Assembly (NCBI RefSeq): GCF_900115565.1
Contig: NZ_FOWW01000002.1
Location: 34,090 to 98,089, forward strand
Reading direction: 5' to 3'
Source of the DNA: Amycolatopsis arida
Lineage (GTDB): Bacteria; Actinomycetota; Actinomycetes; Mycobacteriales; Pseudonocardiaceae
DNA: 64,000 nucleotides
Positions within the stretch are counted from its first letter, which is position 1; every line of letters starts with the position of its first letter. The notes beneath the pieces were generated by a model. That model was not told the DNA's origin. It made no database searches and was given only the letters and a program-made list of their open reading frames with translations. The position numbers and the translations under genes are program-made. Shown here piece by piece: positions 42,423 through 50,526 of the stretch.

Positions 42423-43643
42423 GTGAGCACGCGAACGGCGCCGAGGACGTCCTCACCGCTCCGGAACACCGAGTTCAGGGCGCTGTGGATCGCGGAGGCC
42501 CAGTCGGTCTTCGGCGACCATCTCACGACGGTCGCGCTCGCGATCATGGTGTACCAACGCACCGAGTCGGCGCTGTGGGCCGCGCTGGTCTACGCACTGA
42601 CGTTCCTGCCCGCGTTGGCCGGCGGGCTCGGGCTGGCCCAGCTGGCCGACCGGTTTCCGCGGCGCACCGTGCTCGTCGCCTGCGCCGCGGCGCAGGCCGT
42701 GCTCGTCGGCCTGATGGCCATCCCCGGCACCCCGCTGCTACTGGTGGGCGGGCTGCTCGTGCTGGCACGACTGGCCGGGGCGCCGGCCAACGCCGCGCAG
42801 AACGCTCTCACCCGCGAGGTCTTCACCGACGACGAGCGTTACCTGCGCAGCCAGGACGTGCGCGGCATCACCACCAACATCGCGATGCTCGTCGGGCTGG
42901 CCAGTGGCGGCTTCCTGGTGCTCCAGCTCGGCGGCTCGGCCGCACTCGCGCTGGACGCCCTCACCTTCGGAGTCAGCGCGCTGCTGGTGTGGCGCCGCGT
43001 CGCCTGGCGCCCGGCCGCGGGCGCCGCGGGTGAGCCGTGGTTCGGTGCGATCCGCTGGGTGTTCGGGCAACGCCGGCTGCGGGTGCTGCTGGCGCTTTCC
43101 TGGCTGGTCGGGTTGGCGGTGATCCCGGAAGGGCTGGCCGCGCCGCTGGCCGACCAGATCGACGCGCCACCCACCGCGGTCGGCTGGCTGCTGGCCGCCG
43201 ACCCGCTCGGGTTCATCGTCGGGGTCTTCGTGCTCTCGCGGTTCGTGTCGGGTGAGAACCGAAGGCGGGCGATGGGGGTGCTGGCGATCGCGTCCGCGGC
43301 CACCCTGGTCGCGTTCGCCCTGGAGCCGAGCCTGCCCTACGCGCTCCTGCTGCTGGCACTGGCCGGCGCGACCGGTGCGTACATCATCACCGTCGGCGCC
43401 ACGTTCATCACCTGGGTGCCCAACGAGTTGCGGGGTGGCGCCGGCGGGCTGTACCGCACCGGGCTGCGCGTGGCGCAGGGCATCGGGGTGGCGCTGGGCG
43501 GTGTGGTGGCGGAGCTCGTCGGCTCCGCCTCCGTGACCATCGCGCTCGCCGGCGTGGCGGGTGTGGCGCTCGGCATCCCGGTCGCGTTGTCGTGGGCGCG
43601 GGTCCGAGCGGGCGGTGTTGGCGCACCGTTGCCCGCCCATTGA
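42423..43643 (+). CDS. MFS transporter
   Basis: A 406-residue inner-membrane protein of the MFS_3/enterobactin-exporter-like group: FRALWIAEAQSVFGDHLTTVALAIMVYQRTESALWAALVYAL at the N-terminus, LADRFPRRTVLVACAAAQ (motif A) near 72, and RTGLRVAQGIGVALGGVVAELVG near 350. About 12 helices. Substrate unknown. Start GTG at 42423 fits the family N-terminus; a GGGGGAA lies rather far upstream, so the start is less certain than the frame. Confidence 0.85.
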   Translation: MSTRTAPRTSSPLRNTEFRALWIAEAQSVFGDHLTTVALAIMVYQRTESALWAALVYALTFLPALAGGLGLAQLADRFPRRTVLVACAAAQAVLVGLMAIPGTPLLLVGGLLVLARLAGAPANAAQNALTREVFTDDERYLRSQDVRGITTNIAMLVGLASGGFLVLQLGGSAALALDALTFGVSALLVWRRVAWRPAAGAAGEPWFGAIRWVFGQRRLRVLLALSWLVGLAVIPEGLAAPLADQIDAPPTAVGWLLAADPLGFIVGVFVLSRFVSGENRRRAMGVLAIASAATLVAFALEPSLPYALLLLALAGATGAYIITVGATFITWVPNELRGGAGGLYRTGLRVAQGIGVALGGVVAELVGSASVTIALAGVAGVALGIPVALSWARVRAGGVGAPLPAH

Positions 43644-43692
43644 CGCGCGAGCGAGTTCCGGTGCGTTACCGGTACCGAGGCAAGGGAGTCAC

Positions 43693-43709
43693 CGCCTCTT
43701 TTCGAGGCG
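43693..43709 (-). terminator. Hairpin at the 3' end of the hexapeptide array
   Basis: CGCCTC/GAGGCG 6-bp stem with a 5-nt loop, 13 bp beyond the last hexapeptide stop on the minus strand and 50 bp past the MFS stop on the plus strand (where the loop is TTTTC). May end both transcripts. Confidence 0.45.
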
Positions 43710-43721
43710 TTGGCACGGCGA

Positions 43722-43742
43722 TCAGAAGTCACGGCTCGACAT
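43722..43742 (-). CDS. Hexapeptide mini-ORF 10 (last on transcript)
   Basis: ATG start, TCG Ser2, CGT Arg4, stop TGA. GGAGG 9 nt upstream of the start. Confidence 0.5.
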   Translation of the reverse strand: MSSRDF

Positions 43743-43794
43743 GGAGGTTCACCTCCCATTCGGGTGCTGTCGACGGGTCAACAACTCGAGCGGT

Positions 43795-43815
43795 TCAGAA
43801 GTCGCGGCTCGACAC
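43795..43815 (-). CDS. Hexapeptide mini-ORF 9
   Basis: GTG start, TCG Ser2, CGC Arg4. GGAGG 9 nt upstream. Identical to the copy at 44014. Confidence 0.5.
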   Translation of the reverse strand: MSSRDF

Positions 43816-43867
43816 GACGGCTCACCTCCCGGTGCGGTCGAAAACAATCGAACACGGACGAAGTTGA

Positions 43868-43888
43868 TCAGAAGTCACGGCTGGACAT
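43868..43888 (-). CDS. Hexapeptide mini-ORF 8
   Basis: ATG start, TCC Ser2, CGT Arg4. Ribosome site AGAGGAG 9 nt upstream (counting from AGAGG). Identical to the copy at 44087. Confidence 0.5.
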   Translation of the reverse strand: MSSRDF

Positions 43889-43940
43889 CGGCTGGCTCCT
43901 CTCGGGGTCCGGCACGGGTGCTCGGGACGGTCGGGACGGC

Positions 43941-43961
43941 TCAGAAGTCACGGCTCGACAT
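43941..43961 (-). CDS. Hexapeptide mini-ORF 7
   Basis: ATG start, TCG Ser2, CGT Arg4. Differs from the 43722 unit by one base between ribosome site and start and one in the spacer. Confidence 0.5.
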   Translation of the reverse strand: MSSRDF

Positions 43962-44013
43962 GGAGGCTCACCTCCCATTCAGGTGCTGTCGACGGGTCAA
44001 CAACTCGAGCGGT

Positions 44014-44034
44014 TCAGAAGTCGCGGCTCGACAC
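44014..44034 (-). CDS. Hexapeptide mini-ORF 6
   Basis: GTG start, TCG Ser2, CGC Arg4, GGAGG 9 nt upstream. Spacer carries the TTGTTTTCG run. Confidence 0.5.
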   Translation of the reverse strand: MSSRDF

Positions 44035-44086
44035 GACGGCTCACCTCCCGGTGCGGTCGAAAACAATCGAACACGGACGAAGTTGA

Positions 44087-44107
44087 TCAGAAGTCACGGC
44101 TGGACAT
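44087..44107 (-). CDS. Hexapeptide mini-ORF 5
   Basis: ATG start, TCC Ser2, CGT Arg4, AGAGG ribosome site. Confidence 0.5.
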   Translation of the reverse strand: MSSRDF

Positions 44108-44159
44108 CGGCTGGCTCCTCTCGGGGTCCGGCACGGGTGCTCGGGACGGTCGGGACGGC

Positions 44160-44180
44160 TCAGAAGTCACGGCTCGACAC
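44160..44180 (-). CDS. Hexapeptide mini-ORF 4
   Basis: GTG start, TCG Ser2, CGT Arg4, GGAGG 9 nt upstream. First unit outside the duplication; the next spacer is 4 nt longer. Confidence 0.5.
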   Translation of the reverse strand: MSSRDF

Positions 44181-44236
44181 GGTGGCTCACCTCCGCTTCA
44201 GCTCGTCGGACGGTCGGACGGTCGGACGACGAAGGC

Positions 44237-44257
44237 TCAGAAGTCACGGCTCGACAC
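44237..44257 (-). CDS. Hexapeptide mini-ORF 3
   Basis: GTG start, TCG Ser2, CGT Arg4. GAGGAGGTG ribosome site, the strongest of the set. Confidence 0.5.
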   Translation of the reverse strand: MSSRDF

Positions 44258-44310
44258 GCTGGGTCACCTCCTCGGGGACGAATGTGAAACCCTCTTCACC
44301 CATGAGCTGC

Positions 44311-44331
44311 TCAGAAGTCACGGCTGGACAT
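44311..44331 (-). CDS. Hexapeptide mini-ORF 2
   Basis: ATG start, TCC Ser2, CGT Arg4. AGAGGTG 9 nt upstream. Confidence 0.5.
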   Translation of the reverse strand: MSSRDF

Positions 44332-44384
44332 CGGATGCCACCTCTCTGCTACCAAAACGAACGGGGACGTACTCACCTGCCGGA

Positions 44385-44405
44385 TCAGAAGTCGCGGCTC
44401 GACAC
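44385..44405 (-). CDS. Hexapeptide mini-ORF 1 (first on transcript)
   Basis: GTG start, TCG Ser2, CGC Arg4. GGAGGTG with an 8-nt spacer, the only unit with 8. The DNA between ribosome site and start is the most diverged, yet the ORF is intact. Confidence 0.5.
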   Translation of the reverse strand: MSSRDF

Positions 44406-44599
44406 CAGAAACACCTCCGATCGTCGCTTGCGGATTGGACTCGGAGATCATCGGAGGTCACCGACCCCGTCGATGTCCTCGCCTACCCGGAACATCTGAT
44501 GGAGTGGGATGATACCTGTCACGGAAAACGAATGCCCGCTTCACCCGGTACCGGACAGATTACTCATCGCCGTGCCGCGGACAACGAGGAGGTGACCAA

Positions 44600-46027
44600 G
44601 TGCCATCGGTACCTCCCCGCCGGCCGTCCACGAGCGACCGGCCCGCTCCGCGGCCCGACCTGCCCCATCCACCGGCGACCACTCCTCCCGTCGACGGCGG
44701 GACCCGCAGTACCGATGACGACCGCGCGAACGCACGCGCCTACCACCCGCGCTCCTGGGCACTGTGGCACCGCCCTCGGCGGGTCATCGTCTTCCTGCTC
44801 GTCATGGAGGCCCTCGCGCTCGCGGTGTTCGCGGTCGCGTTGTGGCACTCCCCGCTGCCCGGTACCGGCGACTGGCTGAGGTTCGCCATCCTGGCGGTCG
44901 GCGCCACCGCGCACATCCAGCTCACCCAGCGGCAGGAGGAACGGCGCCGCAACCGGACCAGGACGGTCCTGATCGACTTGACCGCCGTGTGGACCTTCTC
45001 CGCCGCGGTGGTGCTGCCGATCCCGCTGACGCTGCTGCTCGTGGCGTTGATCCGGGTGCAGCACTGGTTCATCGCCCGGCGGCCGGCGCACAACTTCGTG
45101 TTCTCGTCGATCACCCACGGCGTGTCCGTGGTGCTGGCGCACCTGACGTTCGAGGCGGTCGGCCCGGACGGGTGGGGAGCGTTCGGCACCGACCCGATCC
45201 AGGACTTCGCCGCGCTCGTGGTGGCCGGCGTGGTGTTCGAGGCGGTGCAGATCGGCTACGTCAGCGGAATTCTCGCGCTGGGCGCGACCTCGACCCCGAC
45301 GGTGCGCAACGTGCTCGGGAACAAGGCCGACAACCTGCTCGAGGCCATCACCATCGGGTTGGGCGCGGTGACCGCCATCCTGCTGGTGACCGTGCCGCCG
45401 GCGGTCGCGATCATGGCCGTGGTGACCGTGGTGTTCAACCGCCTCGCGGAGCTCGACCAGTTGCAGGACGACGTCCGCACCGATCCCAAGACCGGCACGC
45501 TCAACATGCGGGGCTGGACCGAGCTCGCCGAGCGGGCGCTGGGTCGGGCCAGCAAGTCCGACGACGAGCTGGCGTTGCTGATGATCGACCTCGACCACTT
45601 CAAGTGGATCAACGACACGTTCGGTCACCCCGCCGGTGACGACGTGCTGCGCGTCGTCGCGCAGGCACTGGGAGAGGTGACCCGACCCACCGACGTGGTC
45701 GGCCGGTTCGGCGGCGAGGAGTTCCTCGTGCTGCTGCCCGACACCGACCAGGCGGCGGCCGACGCGGCGGCCGAGCGGGTGCGACGTGCGATCGCGGCAC
45801 TGCGAATCGTCACCACCGACAAGCGTGGCGGCCAAACGATCATCGCCGGGCGCACCACCTCGATCGGCGTCGCCGTGTACCCCCGGCACGCCGACACACT
45901 GAACACCCTGCTCCAGGCCGCCGACGCCGCCGTGTACGAGGCCAAGGAGAAGGGCCGCAACCAGGTGCGGATGGCCGCGGAGCGGCGGATCCACACCGGA
46001 TCGAACAACGGCGCGGACCGGCAGTGA
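44600..46027 (+). CDS. Membrane diguanylate cyclase (GGDEF)
   Basis: A 475-residue protein: a Pro-rich disordered N-terminus (1-45), about eight membrane helices (55-275, MASE-like sensory part) and a C-terminal GGDEF domain (about 285-455) with the intact active site GRFGGEEFLVLLP and DPKTGTLNMRGWTE, IDLDHFKWINDTFGHPAGDDVLR. It should make c-di-GMP from GTP. No RxxD inhibitory site is seen before GGEEF. No EAL domain. GTG start behind a strong GAGGAGGTGACC. Confidence 0.92.
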   Translation: MPSVPPRRPSTSDRPAPRPDLPHPPATTPPVDGGTRSTDDDRANARAYHPRSWALWHRPRRVIVFLLVMEALALAVFAVALWHSPLPGTGDWLRFAILAVGATAHIQLTQRQEERRRNRTRTVLIDLTAVWTFSAAVVLPIPLTLLLVALIRVQHWFIARRPAHNFVFSSITHGVSVVLAHLTFEAVGPDGWGAFGTDPIQDFAALVVAGVVFEAVQIGYVSGILALGATSTPTVRNVLGNKADNLLEAITIGLGAVTAILLVTVPPAVAIMAVVTVVFNRLAELDQLQDDVRTDPKTGTLNMRGWTELAERALGRASKSDDELALLMIDLDHFKWINDTFGHPAGDDVLRVVAQALGEVTRPTDVVGRFGGEEFLVLLPDTDQAAADAAAERVRRAIAALRIVTTDKRGGQTIIAGRTTSIGVAVYPRHADTLNTLLQAADAAVYEAKEKGRNQVRMAAERRIHTGSNNGADRQ

Positions 46028-46276
46028 CCGACACCAGACCCGTCGCCCACGGCTGAGCATCACCCTGACGAGGACGCTTCGCCCCACCCGGGTGGCGGCG
46101 CGTTGCGGCGTGGTGGGCACACTGGCCGGCCGTGCCCACTATCGTCACCCGAACCGGGGGCCGGCCGGGCCTGTCGGCACGGTCCGTGAGCGCCCACCGG
46201 GACTGCGGTTCTCCGCAGGTCGGCTCGGGGGTTGCCCCCATGCCGTCGCCCGAGCAGCACTGAGAGCCTGGAGAGC

Positions 46277-48445
46277 ATGAACCGTCCGCCCCTGCCCCCA
46301 CGCCGTCCGTTGTGGACGTCGGCGTGGCTGCTCCTGCTGGTGCTGGCGGTGATCGGGTTCGGCTTCGTGGCATCCCGGCCGGCGCCGTCCCCGAGGGTCC
46401 CGCTCGACGGCGACGTGGCGCAGGCCGAACAGGCCGTGCGGGCCCTGCTCACGCCGGGACCGCGGACCACCGCGCTCGACCTGCTGCCGGCGGACTTCAC
46501 CGAGGTCACCGGGGTGCGGCCGGGCCGGGAGCCGGCTAGGGACGGCACCGTGCGGGCGGTGCACGCCGACGGGGGGTGCTCGGCGCCGTGGGGCGACGAC
46601 GACACGCGCTGGGACTACGCCGTGCCGTGCCGGTCCCACGACCTGGGCTACGACCTGCTCCGCTACGCCGCGGCGAAGGGCACACCGCTGGCCCCCGAGC
46701 TGCGAGAGGCGCTGGACGACCGGTTGTCGGCGGACATGCACGCGACGTGCGGACTCAACCCGCGGGGCTCCCCCGACCTCTGCCGGGCCGTGGCGTCGCT
46801 GTACTCCGCCGGGCTGGTGGTGAACTCCTGGCACCAGCGCTGGGGCCCACCGGTCGGCCAGCCGATCGCGCCGATGCTGTGCGGCCTGGCCATGATCGGC
46901 TTCCTGCTCACCTTCCGGCTGCGCGGCTGGCTGCACGTGCGCCGGCAGACCCCGCGCCGAGCACCCCACCCGCGACCCGCGCCACGGCCGGTGAGCCGCT
47001 GGGCGCTGCTCGGGGTGGGCGGCATCGTGGTGCTGATGCTCGGCGAGTCGGTGGTCGCGCTGGCCCGGTGGGCCGGCGCCGGCGAGGCGACACTGTGGCC
47101 GCTCACCTGGCTCGCGCAGCTCGGCTTCGTGTTCTTCTTCGCCGGCGGCCACGCCAACGCCGCGGGGTGGCGGGCCGAGGTGCGCGCCGGCGGCGGCTAC
47201 CGCGAGTACCTGGCGCACCGGGCGAGCTGGCTGCTCCGGCCGGCGCTGGTCTTCGCCGTCGTGGCGTTCGCCGTGCCGGTGGCGCTGGAGCTGCTCGGCA
47301 TCCCGGCCGGCACCACCGCGGCGGCGATGCGGATCGCCCTGCACCCGCTGTGGCTGCTCGGGATGTACCTGCTGACCGTCGCGCTGACCCCGGTGATGCT
47401 GGCGCTGCACCGCCGCGCCCGCTGGCCGACGCTGCTGGGCACGCTCGGCGTCGTGGCGGGCGCCGAGCTGGTCGGCGGCACCCCGGCCGCCCGCTACGTC
47501 GGCGCGCTCGGCCTGGCCCTGCTTGCCCAGCAGCTGGCCTTCGCCCACGCCGACGGGCGGCTGCCCCGCCGGCTGCTGGTGCCGCTCGGCGGCGCCGCCG
47601 CGGCGGGCCTGGCGGCACTGGCCTGGTCCGGAGGAGTGCCGCCGCTCCTGCTCGGCACCCCGGGCGCGGCGCCGGTGTTCGCCGCCCCCGCCGGGGCGGT
47701 GCTGCTGCTGGGGCTGACCCAGCTCGGCGCGCTCGCGCTGCTCGCCCGGCCGCTCGCGGGGCTGGCCCACCGGCCCGGCGCGACCCGCGCGGTGGCGTTC
47801 GCGCTGCGCGCGCCGATGAGCCTCTACCTCGGCTTCCTCACCGCGATGCTGCTGCTCATCGCGGTGGTCTACTTCCCCGACCGGCTCGGGCACGGCGTGG
47901 CCTGGCTGTTCCAACCGCGGTCGGTGGTGGCGCTGGCGCTGCTGGCCGGGCCGGCGGCGCTGGTCTTCTGGTGGTTCGAGCGGCACGGCGTGGGGCACAG
48001 CGGCCCGCGCCCCGTTGCCCCCGGTGCGGGCCGGCTCGGCGCGCCGCTCAGCCGCGCGGCGGCCGGGCTCGGGATCGGCTACGCCATGGTGGGCGTGTTC
48101 GGCCTCGCGCTCACCAGCCTCGGCGCGGATCCGGAGCCGTCGGTGTTGCTGGGCCTGTCGCTCGACCCCATCCAGAGCCTGCTGCACCTGCTACTGGGCG
48201 TGTCCCTGCTGCAGACGGTGCGCACCGGGGCGAGCGCGGCGCCGGTCACGTGGGTGCTGACCGCGCTCGCCTGCGTGCCGCCGGTGCTGGCCGCGACGGC
48301 GGGGCCGGCGGTCGACCCGCTGGGCCTGGCCGTGCACGGCGCGACGGCGCTGTTCGCCGCCGCGGCGGTGCTCGCCACGGTGCTCGGCGCCCGGTCGGCC
48401 CCGATGCCGACGCCGGCGACGGTGCCGGCGAGAACGGGCGGGTGA
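46277..48445 (+). CDS. Phospholipase A2-like / membrane acyltransferase-like fusion
   Basis: A 722-residue membrane protein. After one N-terminal helix (about 12-32), residues 40-185 form an extracellular-type domain with DGGCSAPWGDDDTRWDYAVPCRSHDLGYDLLRYAA: the Cys-x-x-HD-x-GY pattern of prokaryotic phospholipase A2, whose His-Asp pair is catalytic. More cysteines follow (HATCGLNPRGSPDLC). From about 200 to 720 there are some 14 membrane helices resembling acyltransferase-3 proteins in arrangement, ending with a DUF4383-like segment (SLDPIQSLLHLLLGVSLLQT). The fusion suggests acyl release and transfer at the membrane; this is inference. Confidence 0.6.
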   Translation: MNRPPLPPRRPLWTSAWLLLLVLAVIGFGFVASRPAPSPRVPLDGDVAQAEQAVRALLTPGPRTTALDLLPADFTEVTGVRPGREPARDGTVRAVHADGGCSAPWGDDDTRWDYAVPCRSHDLGYDLLRYAAAKGTPLAPELREALDDRLSADMHATCGLNPRGSPDLCRAVASLYSAGLVVNSWHQRWGPPVGQPIAPMLCGLAMIGFLLTFRLRGWLHVRRQTPRRAPHPRPAPRPVSRWALLGVGGIVVLMLGESVVALARWAGAGEATLWPLTWLAQLGFVFFFAGGHANAAGWRAEVRAGGGYREYLAHRASWLLRPALVFAVVAFAVPVALELLGIPAGTTAAAMRIALHPLWLLGMYLLTVALTPVMLALHRRARWPTLLGTLGVVAGAELVGGTPAARYVGALGLALLAQQLAFAHADGRLPRRLLVPLGGAAAAGLAALAWSGGVPPLLLGTPGAAPVFAAPAGAVLLLGLTQLGALALLARPLAGLAHRPGATRAVAFALRAPMSLYLGFLTAMLLLIAVVYFPDRLGHGVAWLFQPRSVVALALLAGPAALVFWWFERHGVGHSGPRPVAPGAGRLGAPLSRAAAGLGIGYAMVGVFGLALTSLGADPEPSVLLGLSLDPIQSLLHLLLGVSLLQTVRTGASAAPVTWVLTALACVPPVLAATAGPAVDPLGLAVHGATALFAAAAVLATVLGARSAPMPTPATVPARTGG

Positions 48446-48613
48446 GGCGCTCGACGTCCCCGCTTCGGGTGTTGTCGACCACGCCCGAGCGCCGTTGTGC
48501 CACGCTGTGGACAACCCGGACCGATCGTCGGACGTCACCGGGATGGAGGAGTGACACACCCGTGCCCACGGCCAGGGCGCGGGTGTCGAGCACGGACGAA
48601 GGGAGCTGCCGGC

Positions 48614-50317
48614 GTGGAGTACCCGCCGCGGAACGGTCGCGGGGACCGTCGTCCCGCGAGGCCGTGGCAGGAGTCCGGGGTCGGTCGACCGGCCCCGGCC
48701 CGGCATACTCCGCCACCCGGTTCCGCACGCTCCGCCGGGGCCCGCGCGACGGGCTCCCGGCCGCGTCCTCCGGTCGATCGCCCTTCCGCCGACGCGCCGA
48801 CGGTCCGTCGGCCCGCCGCCGGGGACCCACCCCGCCCGCGCCGCCCGCAGCCACCACCCGCCCGCCGGCGGGGACCCGGCCGCGGCGTGAAGATCGCGCT
48901 GACCATGGCGTCCGTGCTGGTGATGAGCGTCACCGGCTATGCGTGGGCGGCGATGCAGGGCCTGGTCACCGGCCTGACCATGACGGACGTCATCGGGGCC
49001 GAGGGTGGCGGCGACAAGCCGGCGGACGGCGCCAGGGACATCCTGCTGGTCGGCATGGACAGCCGGACCGACGCGCAGGGCAACCCGCTTCCCGAGGACA
49101 TGCTCGCCAAGCTGCGCGCGGGCGTCGCCGACGGCGAGCTGAACACCGACACGTTGATCTTCGTGCACATCCCCAACGATGGCAGCAAGGCCGTCGCGTT
49201 CTCGCTGCCCCGCGACTCCTACGTCGACATTCCCGGCCACGGCAAGCACAAGATCAACTCCGCCTACGCGCGGGGGAAGCTGGAAGCCCGCGCGGAGCTG
49301 CAGGAGAAGGGGGTGACCGACCCCAAGGAGCTGGAGGTACGCGGCAACCAGGAGGGCGCCAAGACGCTCATCGCCACCGTGGAGCGGCTCACCGGCTCCA
49401 CGATCGACAACTACGCCTCGATCAACCTCCTCGGCTTCTACGAGATCACCCAGGCGATCGGCGGGGTCGACGTCTGCCTCAAGCGGCCCACCAAGGACCC
49501 GTACTCCGGCGCGAACTTCACGGCCGGCCCGCAGACCGTCTCCGGTTTCGAGGCACTGGCGTTCGTCCGGCAGCGGCACGGCCTGCTCCGCGGCGACCTC
49601 GACCGGGTGGTCCGCCAGCAGGTGTTCATGGCCGGGCTGGCCAGGAAGATCCTGTCCGCCGGCACCTTGAGCGATCCCGGCAAGCTCAACGACCTGGTCA
49701 AGGCGGTGCAGAAGTCGGTGGTGCTCAACCAGGGCTGGGACATCCTCGCCTTCGCCGAGCAGATGAAGGGCCTCACCGCGGGGCAGATCGAGTTCCGCAC
49801 CATCCCGGTGGTGAACTCGGAGTACAGCACCCCCGAGGACGGCGAGGCGGTCCAGGTGGACCCCAAGCAGGTCATGGCGTTCGTGCAGGGCTCGACCGGA
49901 CCGACCCAGCCGGCCGACGCCGGCCCGGACAACGCCGAGATCACCGTGGACGTCCGCAACGCCTCCGGGCGCACCGGTCTGGCCGCCGGGGTGTCCCGGT
50001 CGCTGGCCGAGCAGGGCTTCACCGAGGGGGCGATCGGCAACGCCACGTCGCGCACGAGCACCGTGGTGCGGGTCCCGCCGGGCGCGCAGGCGGCGGGCCG
50101 GAAGGTGGCCGACGCCCTCGACGGCAACCCGGAGGTGGAGGAGGACCGGTCCGTGCCCGCCGGCCACGCGGTGGTCCTGCTCGGTACCGACTACGCGAGC
50201 TCGGACACCACGAACCGGACGACCGACCGGATCGCCGCCGCACCGCCGGCACAGTCGGCCCCGCCACCCGAGGAGGAGCAGCCGATCACCGCCGACGGCG
50301 TCGTCTGCGTGAACTGA
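48614..50317 (+). CDS. LytR-CpsA-Psr (LCP) family cell-wall ligase
   Basis: A 567-residue protein that should transfer undecaprenyl-linked polymers (arabinogalactan or secondary polymers) to peptidoglycan. Basic Pro/Arg-rich cytoplasmic tail (1-90), one membrane helix (IALTMASVLVMSVTGYAWAAM), LCP core (about 130-390) with DILLVGMDSRTDAQGN, NTDTLIFVHIPNDGSKAVAFSLPRDSYVDIPGHGKHKINSAYARG, GFEALAFVRQRHGLLRGDLDRVVRQQ, then a C-terminal LytR_C domain (EITVDVRNASGRTGLAAGVSRSLAEQGF). GTG 48614 has GGGAG 9 nt upstream. Confidence 0.93.
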   Translation: MEYPPRNGRGDRRPARPWQESGVGRPAPARHTPPPGSARSAGARATGSRPRPPVDRPSADAPTVRRPAAGDPPRPRRPQPPPARRRGPGRGVKIALTMASVLVMSVTGYAWAAMQGLVTGLTMTDVIGAEGGGDKPADGARDILLVGMDSRTDAQGNPLPEDMLAKLRAGVADGELNTDTLIFVHIPNDGSKAVAFSLPRDSYVDIPGHGKHKINSAYARGKLEARAELQEKGVTDPKELEVRGNQEGAKTLIATVERLTGSTIDNYASINLLGFYEITQAIGGVDVCLKRPTKDPYSGANFTAGPQTVSGFEALAFVRQRHGLLRGDLDRVVRQQVFMAGLARKILSAGTLSDPGKLNDLVKAVQKSVVLNQGWDILAFAEQMKGLTAGQIEFRTIPVVNSEYSTPEDGEAVQVDPKQVMAFVQGSTGPTQPADAGPDNAEITVDVRNASGRTGLAAGVSRSLAEQGFTEGAIGNATSRTSTVVRVPPGAQAAGRKVADALDGNPEVEEDRSVPAGHAVVLLGTDYASSDTTNRTTDRIAAAPPAQSAPPPEEEQPITADGVVCVN

Positions 50318-50526
50318 GGCCAGTCGGAGCAGGACCGCTACCACCTGGGCCGGACCGGACGTTACTCCATTCGGCCCATATCGCCGTCCGCTCGGAAACA
50401 GTCCGGCAAACCCGCGTAAGGACCCGCGACCCAGCGCCTTTCATCCACGTGAAGGTGAGTCGCGGGCAGCCTGCCGCGCTGCGCTGGCAGCGCGGTACGC
50501 CGCGTGGTGCAGGCAGGGGACGACGA

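Larger units (their letters stand above)
43722..44159. repeat. 219-bp tandem duplication inside the array
   Basis: Positions 43722-43940 and 43941-44159 are adjacent copies of a three-unit block, differing at two bases only (both in the first unit: one between ribosome site and start codon, one in the spacer). Spacers are duplicated along with the mini-ORFs, so growth was by unequal exchange of whole units. Confidence 0.95.
43722..44419 (-). repeat. Ten-unit hexapeptide mini-gene array (MSSRDF)
   Basis: Ten units at spacings 73,73,73,73,73,73,77,74,74 bp. Each unit on the minus strand reads Shine-Dalgarno (GGAGG in seven, AGAGG in three), 8-9 nt of variable sequence, ATG or GTG, codons for Ser-Ser-Arg-Asp-Phe, TGA. 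A 38-42 nt spacer of unrelated sequence separates one stop from the next ribosome site. Only silent changes occur in the ORFs: TCG/TCC at codon 2, CGT/CGC at codon 4, ATG/GTG at codon 1. A TATCAT box (44514-44509) about 90 bp upstream may be the -10. Convergent with the MFS gene, divergent from the GGDEF gene. Translation and function are inferred, not shown. Confidence 0.85.

Noticed and set aside
43722..44419. CRISPR array
   Set aside because: Spacing (about 35-bp repeat, 38-bp spacer) mimics CRISPR, but the repeats are degenerate at silent codon positions and in the ribosome-site gap, three spacers are duplicated exactly, and there are no cas genes nearby.
43561..44879. Plus-strand proteins through the array (QKSRLD-type repeats)
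   Set aside because: The 73-bp period is not a multiple of three, so each frame changes register between units. Long frames exist only because stops are rare at this GC content.
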